Origin: an uncultured Clostridia bacterium
Lineage (GTDB): Bacteria > Bacillota > Clostridia > Oscillospirales > Acutalibacteraceae
Assembly (NCBI GenBank): GCA_946539105.1
Contig: CAMNHG010000050.1
Span: 1 to 9,028 of the forward strand
Direction: 5' to 3'
Length of the DNA: 9,028 bases
A program made the position numbers and the translations under genes. Positions 1-6,431 of this stretch are shown piece by piece. Positions within the stretch are counted from its first letter, which is position 1. Every line of letters begins with the position of its first letter. A model generated the notes under the pieces. The model worked only from the letters and a program-made list of their open reading frames with translations, did not search any database and was not told the origin of the DNA.

Positions 1-1666
1 TGTAAACAGCCGTTTGCGGTGACTGAACATAGTTTGTGTTGAAGTACTTTTCCTTTTTAAAGGTGATATTTTTGTCGATAACCTGAATCTTGCGGTTCTT
101 TAGCACAGCCTCGTAGATGTTCTCGGGAAGGTTGCGCTTTCTGAGCAGCTCGCTGTTGTGGAAGTAACCGAAGCTGTCGAGGTTTTCAAGATAGCCTTCT
201 CTGAAGCCCCAAAGCGGATGCAGGTAATTCTCGGTGTACTTGACAAAATCCTTTTGTGACTGCGTGTCCATAACGTAGTAGTAATCGGGATTTCTGCTGA
301 TTTCCGAGATCAGTTGCTGCGGTGCTTCATCGCTTTTATCAGCAGGCTTGTGCATTATAAACAGCGTTGCGTAGCTCGCGGTCAAAGCAACGGTGACGAT
401 AATCGACATTATAAAATATCCGTTGCTCAGCCTTAGCTTTGAGCTTGGCTTTTTGCTCCTGACTACCTCAAAGTTAAACGAGTTAATAAGAAGTACAATC
501 ATCAGCAGCCAAATTCCGTAGGTCAGGTATTCCGCGCCGTTGTAAAGGAACCTAAGCACCACGCTTGCCGCGTAGCCTGCAAGCAGATAAAACAACGGGA
601 AGAACGAAAATCTGTTTTTGTGATAAAGTATAAAAATAATAGAAATTGCCAGGTACACTATCATAACTACCAGCCGTGTACTCAGGTTGACAATATTGTT
701 GCCCAGGTCTGTAAATACCTCGGTCATAGCGTAAAGAACCGTCTTTGAGTTCTCCTGCTTTTGCAGCTTGCTGACAAGCCTCAGCGCGTCATTGTTCAGC
801 ATTTTGCTGTCGTCGTAGTAGCCGTTTTTAAGCAGCTCATACTCGCTGTCGTTGTCAATGCCTGCCTGCTTAAACTCCTCGGCGTTTTCGTCGTAACCGG
901 GATAGGGCAGAGAGTCAATCGAACGGGTAAGCTGAGAGTAATCGTAGTATTTTTCGCCCTGCTCCGTGGCGTGGTTAACGGTGTAAGAAAACTGGCTGAG
1001 TCCCACGCCGAGTGCCGCGATAAGCAGGAACATAAGCAGATACGGTCTGAAATACCAAAACAGCTTTTGAAAATCAAGCCTGTACTTTCTCTTTGCGATC
1101 ATATCGCCGAAGAAGAACGCAACCGCGAATCCAAGCGCGACAAAGAAGTAAACTATGTTGAAGAACGAGCCGAGTAAAATTTCGACAACGCCCAGCCAGC
1201 ACGAAAAGCTGTAACGCTTGTTGCGGATTGCGTTAAGCACCAGCAAAAAGCCTGCCGTCAGCAGCAAAGCCGCGGTTTTTGTGCTGTTGATGTAGGAATA
1301 GTGGTTAAGTGTAAAAATAATGTTTATAACAATCGAAAATATTACCGCCTTGCGGATGTTGTACTTGTCGAGAAACACAAACGTAAAGCTGGAAAAAGCC
1401 ATAAACGAGAGCAGAATTTCAACAAGCACAAAGCAGTTAAAGTCCGTTACAGCGTACTGCATGGTACCTATAACAACAGCCAAAATATAGTTGATAGAGC
1501 TGTTGTAATAAAAGTGCTGATTGCAGATTAATATAGAGTTGTTATAGTCGCTGACATCTACGTAAGAGAACGATGTAAGTCCCACGCAAATCGCCATAAA
1601 AACAATGTTCAGCAGTATGGCAAACAGGGATTTACTCTTTATCAGCTTCAATATTTTTTCTTTCAT
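1..1666 (-). CDS. Large multi-pass membrane protein, unidentified; C-terminus cut by window edge
   Basis: I translated this frame by hand: it is open for 555 codons from the ATG at 1666 down to base 1, with no stop, so the C-terminus lies outside the window. A GGAG ribosome binding site sits 7 bases before the ATG. The N-terminus is a short basic segment (MKEKILKLIKSKS) followed by a hydrophobic helix at about residues 14-34. Around ten further membrane segments follow, in two groups (about 58-227 and 331-437). Between them is a loop of about 100 residues rich in Tyr, Asp and Asn (about 228-330). A soluble, Tyr-rich tail follows the last helix (about 440-555). Acidic residues in the first outside loop (D37, D40), a large loop and a soluble tail recall GT-C type glycosyltransferases or YfhO-like envelope proteins, but I see no diagnostic motif, so this is only a resemblance. 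The gene starts 14 bases after the stop of the kinase-like/PASTA gene and is almost certainly co-transcribed with it. The reading frame is secure; the function is unknown. Confidence 0.85.
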   Translation of the reverse strand, partial: MKEKILKLIKSKSLFAILLNIVFMAICVGLTSFSYVDVSDYNNSILICNQHFYYNSSINYILAVVIGTMQYAVTDFNCFVLVEILLSFMAFSSFTFVFLDKYNIRKAVIFSIVINIIFTLNHYSYINSTKTAALLLTAGFLLVLNAIRNKRYSFSCWLGVVEILLGSFFNIVYFFVALGFAVAFFFGDMIAKRKYRLDFQKLFWYFRPYLLMFLLIAALGVGLSQFSYTVNHATEQGEKYYDYSQLTRSIDSLPYPGYDENAEEFKQAGIDNDSEYELLKNGYYDDSKMLNNDALRLVSKLQKQENSKTVLYAMTEVFTDLGNNIVNLSTRLVVMIVYLAISIIFILYHKNRFSFFPLFYLLAGYAASVVLRFLYNGAEYLTYGIWLLMIVLLINSFNFEVVRSKKPSSKLRLSNGYFIMSIIVTVALTASYATLFIMHKPADKSDEAPQQLISEISRNPDYYYVMDTQSQKDFVKYTENYLHPLWGFREGYLENLDSFGYFHNSELLRKRNLPENIYEAVLKNRKIQVIDKNITFKKEKYFNTNYVQSPQTAVY

Positions 1667-1680
1667 ACTCTGACTCCGGG

Positions 1681-3795
1681 TTAACGCATTCCTCTGTCGG
1701 ACTGTTCGTTAAGGATAAGGTTGATGTTGTGCTCCTCGTAATCGTTAAATACAACATTGTTTGCAAATTCTTCCGCTGTATATTTGGGAGTGTACCAGTC
1801 CTGGGATCTGAAGTATGAGTCGAGTCTCGCGCTTGTAAAGATTCTTCCGCGTCTGGCGTAAATTTCGTTGAGAGCCATAGTCAGCTCGTCGTTAGACATA
1901 TTCGAAACATCATCCTGGCTGAGATAGCTTGAATTGAGATCTCCGCTGCTGTAGGACGGCGAATCGTTGTCTGAGCTGCTTTCGCTTGACTCCGAGCTTT
2001 CCTTCTTTTCGGGTCCGAGCGAAATGTTAAGGGTAATAACGCTGCCGGGTTCAACCTCGGTATAAGCCTCGGGAGACTGAGAAATAACGTTGCCCTCGTA
2101 GTAGAAGTCGTCGTAGTAGTATGAGCCCTCCTGAACGGTAAAGCCTTCCGCCTCGAGCATCTGCTTAGCGACCTCATACGGCTCACCTACAACTCTGATA
2201 AGAGCCTTCGCGGCGGCGTCGGTGGGCTTGGCGGTTGTGGGTTGTGTAGCCGGAGCGGTTGTGCTCTGCTGAGTGGTGGGCTGGGTAGCGGAGGTAGCCG
2301 CGGCGGTTGTTTCCTCAACTGCCGAAGTAGTCTCCTGATTGTTGCCGAACGGATTTACTCCGCCGAACATACCCTTTTGCAGCGCGAAGTACAGAAGGGC
2401 TCCGAGCAGTGCCAGCAAAACTATAATGCCTATAATAATTGCGGCAACAAGTCCCTTTTTGCTCTTTTTGGGCTTGTCCTTTTTAGGCTCGTTGTTGTCG
2501 TCAAATACCTTGTAGTCCTCTAAATCCTCGCCTTTATTTTCGGCGGTTTTTTCTTCCTTGGGCTCAGGCTCGTCAAAGTAGTCGCCGTAGTCCTTATCGC
2601 CGTTGTTTACGGCGTCGTTAAGGCTGAATACCTTTGTTTCGAGCTTGTAGTCGTCAAATACCCTGTTGTCAATTTCATCGTCAGGGGTAACGGTTGAGTT
2701 GTCAGCAGAGACGTCAAAGTTGTCGGTATCGTCGGGCTTGTCGGCAGCACGCTCAGCCTTGCTTTCAAGCTCGGCTTCAAGCTGTTCAATGTCGCTTGGT
2801 TCTTTTGCGGCTTCTTCCGCTGCCGCTGCTCCTGCCGCTCCTGCCGCAACACCGGCTGCGCCTAACAGTACGGCTGTTTCTGCGCTGTCGTCGTTGTTTT
2901 CCTCTTCAAAAACATTGCCCTCAAACTCGGTTGTTTCGGGAGCGATTACATTTTCCTTAGCCTTCTTGTCCTCGTCAATTTCCGACTTAATAGAAAGCAG
3001 GGCGTTTTTGAGGTTACCCGCGTTTTTCCAGCGGTTTTGGTTTTCGGGCTGGCAGGCAATAACAATAACGCTTTTCAGCTTTTCGCTGCCTAACTGCGGA
3101 GCTGTAACGGTCTCGCCGTTAAAACGCTTTACCATAGCGTCGCGCGGAGTTACGTCAACGTCCTCAAAGGGGAGCTTTCCGCGGTTTGCCATAGCGTACA
3201 TAACAAGACCGGTGGAGTAGATGTCGGTGGTAAAGTCAGCCTTCTCGTTGCGCGAAATCTCGGGAGCTACGTAGGTCAGGTCGTTAACCTTGCTTTCGGC
3301 GTCGATAAATCCGCCCAGCTTGTAGCGGTTGTCGGGAGTGACATAGATGTTAGACGGCTTGATGTTGCCGTGGAAAATCTTGTTTTCCTCCAGCTCCTTA
3401 AGAATGTCGCTCATCTGAATACCGAAGTCCACAATGTCCTCTTCCTCGGGCTGTTTTGTCTGGAGCACGTCGGAAAGGGAGGGGATGTCCTCGGTGACGA
3501 TGAAGAGGTCGAGCTTTTTCTTCCTCTCGTTTTCGTCGGTGGCAACGGCTATGTAGTTGCTGACTCTGCCGATGTCGATAATTGACTGAATAAAATCGGC
3601 TTCATTAAGCAAATAATCGATGTTTTCGTCGTTATAATCGTCACCTTCCGCGGTAACGCCCGTGAGCAGCGCGTTGGTAACGCTGCCGTCAATCTCTTTT
3701 TTAGTGACCTTGTAGACGGCGTTGCCGTTTACATCGTCGAGCCTTGTAAGCACCTTCCACGCTTTCAAGGAATCGGGTAGTTTAAATTTAGCCAT
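1681..3795 (-). CDS. Transmembrane kinase-like (probable pseudokinase) protein with PASTA and YARHG domains
   Basis: This 704-residue protein has PrkC/Stk-like topology. An N-terminal kinase fold spans about 10-270. An acidic cytoplasmic linker (about 271-440) ends in a basic stop-transfer stretch (KPKKSKKG), followed by one membrane helix (449-471). Outside are a Thr/Pro/Ala stalk (about 487-528), one PASTA repeat (about 532-593, including ISQSPEA), a Ser-rich linker (598-625) and a YARHG domain (about 634-695, with IYARRGRIF and WYTPKY). The kinase part keeps KPSN (146-149), APE (177-179) and the DIYSTG helix (191-196). It lacks a Gly-rich loop, has Leu where the beta-3 Lys is expected (about 44), has HGN instead of HRD (142-144), and GFI in place of DFG (162-164). 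Catalysis is therefore doubtful, and a binding or scaffold role is more likely; this is inference. PASTA domains in related proteins bind peptidoglycan or muropeptides. The start follows AAGGAG with a 7-base spacer. It leads an operon with the downstream membrane protein. Confidence 0.93.
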   Translation of the reverse strand: MAKFKLPDSLKAWKVLTRLDDVNGNAVYKVTKKEIDGSVTNALLTGVTAEGDDYNDENIDYLLNEADFIQSIIDIGRVSNYIAVATDENERKKKLDLFIVTEDIPSLSDVLQTKQPEEEDIVDFGIQMSDILKELEENKIFHGNIKPSNIYVTPDNRYKLGGFIDAESKVNDLTYVAPEISRNEKADFTTDIYSTGLVMYAMANRGKLPFEDVDVTPRDAMVKRFNGETVTAPQLGSEKLKSVIVIACQPENQNRWKNAGNLKNALLSIKSEIDEDKKAKENVIAPETTEFEGNVFEEENNDDSAETAVLLGAAGVAAGAAGAAAAEEAAKEPSDIEQLEAELESKAERAADKPDDTDNFDVSADNSTVTPDDEIDNRVFDDYKLETKVFSLNDAVNNGDKDYGDYFDEPEPKEEKTAENKGEDLEDYKVFDDNNEPKKDKPKKSKKGLVAAIIIGIIVLLALLGALLYFALQKGMFGGVNPFGNNQETTSAVEETTAAATSATQPTTQQSTTAPATQPTTAKPTDAAAKALIRVVGEPYEVAKQMLEAEGFTVQEGSYYYDDFYYEGNVISQSPEAYTEVEPGSVITLNISLGPEKKESSESSESSSDNDSPSYSSGDLNSSYLSQDDVSNMSNDELTMALNEIYARRGRIFTSARLDSYFRSQDWYTPKYTAEEFANNVVFNDYEEHNINLILNEQSDRGMR

Positions 3796-3802
3796 TTTAA
3801 AA

Positions 3803-3808
3803 CTCCTT
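3803..3808 (-). promoter_or_regulatory. Ribosome binding site of the kinase-like gene
   Basis: On the minus strand this reads AAGGAG, followed by a 7-base spacer and then the ATG at 3795. It is a strong Shine-Dalgarno match and fixes the start of the kinase-like protein. Confidence 0.85.
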
Positions 3809-3878
3809 ATGTGATTAATTTTCTGTTTTTTCTTTTCATATAATAAGTATTATTGTCGCTCTTTATATATTCTTTAAT

Positions 3879-3907
3879 ATTATAACACATTATTATTTGA
3901 TTTTCCA
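3879..3907 (-). promoter_or_regulatory. Probable sigma-A type promoter for the kinase-like/membrane protein operon
   Basis: Read on the minus strand there is a perfect TATAAT (3879-3884). It is preceded after 17 bases by TGGAAA (3902-3907), a 4 of 6 match to TTGACA. Transcription would begin near 3872, leaving an AT-rich leader of about 75 bases before the ATG. The surrounding sequence is very AT-rich, so other -10-like hexamers exist. The perfect -10 with ideal spacing is the reason for this choice. Confidence 0.5.
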
Positions 3908-4133
3908 CTGTTTTTTGCTATTTTAATCAAATATTTTTCGAAATAAGAAAAATGTTTCATTTTGTTATTATCTGTCGCATAAGGGTAAAATGTTTGTAAT
4001 CTTTATTTAGAAACAGGAAGTTAATAAGTATATACCCAGCCGGAATTATCAATTATCCGCTATTGTTTTTCCATTTAAAAACTGTGCATTATGACATAAA
4101 TTAATTAAAGGGCAGAAAAAGTCAAATTTCCCC

Positions 4134-4161
4134 TTGACATTTCTGAAAAATGGTATAAAAT
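4134..4161 (+). promoter_or_regulatory. Vegetative (sigma-A) promoter of groESL
   Basis: A perfect -35 TTGACA (4134-4139) is followed after 16 bases by TAAAAT (4156-4161), a 5 of 6 match to the -10 consensus. The overlapping TATAAA (4154-4159) with an upstream TG is an alternative but leaves only 14 bases of spacing. The predicted start of transcription, about 4168, falls inside the CIRCE element. Bound HrcA would therefore block initiation or early elongation. Confidence 0.85.
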
Positions 4162-4165
4162 AGAA

Positions 4166-4192
4166 TTAGCACTCAGGGACAAAGAGTGCTAA
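4166..4192 (+). promoter_or_regulatory. CIRCE operator (HrcA repressor binding site)
   Basis: TTAGCACTC (4166-4174), a 9-base spacer and GAGTGCTAA (4184-4192) match the CIRCE consensus perfectly in both arms and in spacing. CIRCE is the operator of the heat-shock repressor HrcA, whose activity depends on GroEL. The site lies just downstream of the -10 element and directly upstream of groESL, the classical position. hrcA itself is not in the window. Confidence 0.97.
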
Positions 4193-4209
4193 TTAATGTA
4201 ATTTTATTT

Positions 4210-4215
4210 AGGAGG
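4210..4215 (+). promoter_or_regulatory. Ribosome binding site that fixes the groES start
   Basis: AGGAGG lies 9 bases upstream of the ATG at 4225. This decides against an in-frame GTG at 4186, which is inside the right arm of CIRCE and would add 13 residues not found in GroES proteins. Confidence 0.9.
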
Positions 4216-4224
4216 CTATATATT

Positions 4225-4509
4225 ATGACAATCAAACCTTTACTTGACAGAGTAGTTCTTAAAGTAGAAGAGGCTGAGGAAAAAACCAAGAGCGGCATTA
4301 TCCTTTCATCCGCGGCTCAGGAAAAGCCCCAGTTCGCTTCGGTAGTAGCGGTAGGCCCCGGCGGCGTTGTTGACGGCAAAGAGGTTGAAATGTACGTAAA
4401 GGTGGGCGACAAGGTAATCGCCTCAAAGTACGCAGGCACAATGGTTAAAATCGACGGCGAGGAGTACACAATCGTTAATCAGTCAGACATCCTCGCAACT
4501 TTGGAATAA
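4225..4509 (+). CDS. groES: Co-chaperonin GroES (Hsp10/Cpn10)
   Basis: The 94-residue protein has the normal length of bacterial GroES. It begins MTIKPLLDRVVLK, the typical first beta strand. The mobile-loop region follows (EEKTKSGIILSSAAQEKPQ, about residues 17-35), which contacts GroEL. Later come VVAVGPGG, VKVGDKVIASKYAGT and the C-terminal strand ending in ILATLE. GroES forms the heptameric lid of the cytoplasmic GroEL folding chamber. It is the first gene of the CIRCE-controlled operon, and groEL starts 35 bases after its stop. Expression is expected to be heat-inducible through HrcA. Nothing about the protein is unusual. Confidence 0.98.
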   Translation: MTIKPLLDRVVLKVEEAEEKTKSGIILSSAAQEKPQFASVVAVGPGGVVDGKEVEMYVKVGDKVIASKYAGTMVKIDGEEYTIVNQSDILATLE

Positions 4510-4544
4510 TTCAGGTTTTTAGGTAATTTAGGAGGTAATTTATT

Positions 4545-6170
4545 ATGGCAAAGCAAATCGCTTACGGTGAGGATGCAAGAAAGGCTCTTATGAAGGGCAT
4601 TGACCAGCTCGCCGACACAGTTAAAATCACACTCGGCCCCAAGGGCAGAAACGTAGTGCTCGACAAAAAGTTCGGTGCTCCGTTAATCACAAACGACGGC
4701 GTTACAATCGCCAAGGAAATCGAGCTTGACGATCCTTTTGAGAATATGGGCGCGCAGCTTGTAAAAGAGGTTTCCATTAAGACAAACGACGTTGCGGGCG
4801 ACGGTACAACAACCGCAACCCTGCTTGCTCAGGCACTTATCCGCGAGGGTATGAAGAACGTAACCGCAGGTGCTAACCCGATGATTCTCAAAAAGGGTAT
4901 CGCCGATGCTGTTGACAAGGCGGTAGAAGCCGTAATCAACAACAGCCAGCAGGTTTCCGGCACAGCTGACATCGCGAGAGTAGCAACCGTTTCTTCTCAG
5001 GATGAGTTCATCGGCAACCTCATTGCCGAGGCTATGGAAAAGGTAACAACCGACGGCGTTATCACCGTTGAGGAGAGCAAAACAGCCGAGACCTACAGCG
5101 AGGTTGTTGAGGGTATGATGTTCGACAGAGGCTACATCGCTCCCTATATGGTAACAGATACCGACAAAATGGTGGCTGAGCTCGACAATCCGCTCATCCT
5201 CATCACAGACAAGAAAATTTCAACCACCCAGGAGATTCTTCCCCTGCTCGAAAGCGTAGTACAGTCGGGCAGAAAGCTCCTTATCATCGCCGAGGACGTA
5301 GAGGGCGAGGCTCTTACAACTCTGGTTCTCAACAAGCTCCGCGGAACATTCACCGCGGTTGCCGTTAAGGCTCCGGGCTTTGGCGACAGAAGAAAGGAAA
5401 TGCTCCAGGATATCGCAACCCTCACAGGCGGTACTGTAATCACCTCAGACCTCGGTCTTGAGCTTAAGGATACAACAATCGACCAGCTCGGCACAGCGCG
5501 TCAGGTTAAGATTGAAAAGGAAAGCACAATCATCGTTGACGGTGCGGGCGACAAGGACGCCATCAAGGGCAGAGTTGCTCAGATTCGCCAACAGATTGAG
5601 ACCACAACCTCGGACTTCGACCGTGAAAAGCTCCAGGAACGCCTCGCAAAGCTCGCAGGCGGCGTAGCTGTAATCAAGGTCGGCGCGGCTACCGAGATTG
5701 AGATGAAGGAGAAGAAGCTCCGCATTGAGGACGCTCTCGCGGCTACAAAGGCTGCCGTTGAGGAAGGCATCGTAGCAGGCGGCGGTATCGCTTGTATGAA
5801 CGCTATTCCTGCGGTTGCTGAGTTTGTCGAGACTCTTGACGGCGACGCTAAGACAGGCGCGAACATCGTTCTTAAGGCACTTGAAGAGCCCCTCCGCCAG
5901 ATTGCGGCTAACGCAGGTCTTGAGGGCAGCGTTATTGTTGAGAACATCAAGCGTGAAAACAAGGTAGGCTACGGCTTTAACGCCCTTACCGAGGAGTACA
6001 CCGATATGGTATCCGCAGGTATCGTTGACCCGACAAAGGTTACACGTTCGGCACTTCAAAACGCTTCTTCCGTTGCTTCAATGGTACTCACAACCGAGTC
6101 GCTCGTTGCGGACATCAAGGAGCCTGCCGCTCCGGCAGCTCCCGCACCCGATATGGGCGGAATGTACTAA
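4545..6170 (+). CDS. groEL: Chaperonin GroEL (Hsp60/Cpn60)
   Basis: The 541-residue protein is a full-length group I chaperonin, the ATP-driven 14-subunit folding chamber that works with GroES in the cytoplasm. Family signatures are clear. TLGPKGRNVVLDK lies near residues 29-41. NDGVTIAKEI carries the nucleotide-site Asp at about 51. AGDGTTTAT carries the catalytic-site Asp at about 86. The C-terminal equatorial segment contains EEGIVAGGGIA. The start follows GGAGG with a 9-base spacer, next to groES. The C-terminus ends in an Ala/Pro-rich stretch and a short DMGGMY tail, with only one GGM unit rather than the repeated GGM tail of many GroELs. The gene is followed by an intrinsic terminator, so the operon is groES-groEL only. 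Confidence 0.99.
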   Translation: MAKQIAYGEDARKALMKGIDQLADTVKITLGPKGRNVVLDKKFGAPLITNDGVTIAKEIELDDPFENMGAQLVKEVSIKTNDVAGDGTTTATLLAQALIREGMKNVTAGANPMILKKGIADAVDKAVEAVINNSQQVSGTADIARVATVSSQDEFIGNLIAEAMEKVTTDGVITVEESKTAETYSEVVEGMMFDRGYIAPYMVTDTDKMVAELDNPLILITDKKISTTQEILPLLESVVQSGRKLLIIAEDVEGEALTTLVLNKLRGTFTAVAVKAPGFGDRRKEMLQDIATLTGGTVITSDLGLELKDTTIDQLGTARQVKIEKESTIIVDGAGDKDAIKGRVAQIRQQIETTTSDFDREKLQERLAKLAGGVAVIKVGAATEIEMKEKKLRIEDALAATKAAVEEGIVAGGGIACMNAIPAVAEFVETLDGDAKTGANIVLKALEEPLRQIAANAGLEGSVIVENIKRENKVGYGFNALTEEYTDMVSAGIVDPTKVTRSALQNASSVASMVLTTESLVADIKEPAAPAAPAPDMGGMY

Positions 6171-6202
6171 TTAATTAACGATTAACAATAAATAATTAAC
6201 AG

Positions 6203-6235
6203 TAGTGGCAGCCCTCGCGGCTGCCATTATCTTTT
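6203..6235 (+). terminator. Intrinsic terminator of the groESL operon
   Basis: TGGCAGCC (6206-6213) and GGCTGCCA (6219-6226) form a perfect 8-bp stem around a 5-base loop (CTCGC). Three more outer pairs, one of them G-U, extend it to 6203-6229. It is followed by TCTTTT, a short U-tract in RNA. It lies 32 bases after the groEL stop. Confidence 0.88.
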
Positions 6236-6431
6236 GTCCGTCAACAAAAATAACACATTAATACCACCTGTTTCAATATAGTAAAAGCAGCGAATAATAT
6301 CTGACTCATAATCCCATAATTTTTAAAAATACGGTTGATTTTTGACCGTCTATGTATTAAAATAATAATAGCGTCATATGGCGTTTAACAGAAAATAAAA
6401 TAAGAAAGTACATTAAAAAGGGAAAGAGTTT
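6236..6431. other. Intergenic region upstream of the Na/Pi transporter gene
   Basis: These 196 AT-rich bases hold the probable transporter promoter (6335-6363), a short inverted repeat over its -35 element (6331-6349) and a leader of about 60 bases. I find no gene or RNA structure, and no convincing tandem phosphate-response boxes. Confidence 0.6.
6335..6363 (+). promoter_or_regulatory. Probable promoter of the Na/Pi cotransporter gene
   Basis: TTGATT (6335-6340), a 17-base spacer and TAAAAT (6358-6363) give a reasonable sigma-A promoter. Transcription would start near 6370. A second overlapping reading, TTGACC (6342-6347) with an AT-rich -10 near 6366, is possible. A terminator upstream of it makes a separate promoter necessary. 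Confidence 0.6.

Larger units (their letters stand above)
3796..4224. other. Divergent AT-rich intergenic control region between the kinase-like gene and groES
   Basis: No gene of useful length is found in these 429 bases on either strand. The left part holds the leader and probable promoter of the minus-strand operon. The right part holds the groESL promoter, the CIRCE operator and the groES leader. The middle (about 3910-4120) is very AT-rich. The word AAAATGTTT occurs twice there, at 3949-3957 and 3987-3995, without any other recognisable site. No terminator, riboswitch fold or RNA gene is evident. Confidence 0.7.

Noticed and set aside
761..1177. Open frame of 138 codons on the plus strand
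   Set aside because: It is antisense to the membrane protein gene, whose frame is open through the whole region; the hydrophobic Val/Leu content reflects complementary codons.
2666..3220. Open frame of 184 codons on the plus strand opposite the pseudokinase gene
   Set aside because: It is Ser/Ala-rich low complexity antisense to a clear coding gene, arising from the acidic and Ala-rich codons on the other strand.
3954..4001. Possible tiny ORF in the divergent intergenic region
   Set aside because: Only about 15 codons, with no ribosome binding site and no recognisable peptide features.
4186..4509. Longer groES reading frame starting at a GTG at 4186
   Set aside because: The GTG lies inside the CIRCE right arm, the added 13 residues are not GroES-like, and AGGAGG sits at the right distance from the ATG at 4225.
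5445..6059. Open frame of 204 codons on the minus strand opposite groEL
   Set aside because: Antisense shadow of a strongly conserved chaperonin gene, with no ribosome binding site of note and no recognisable domain.
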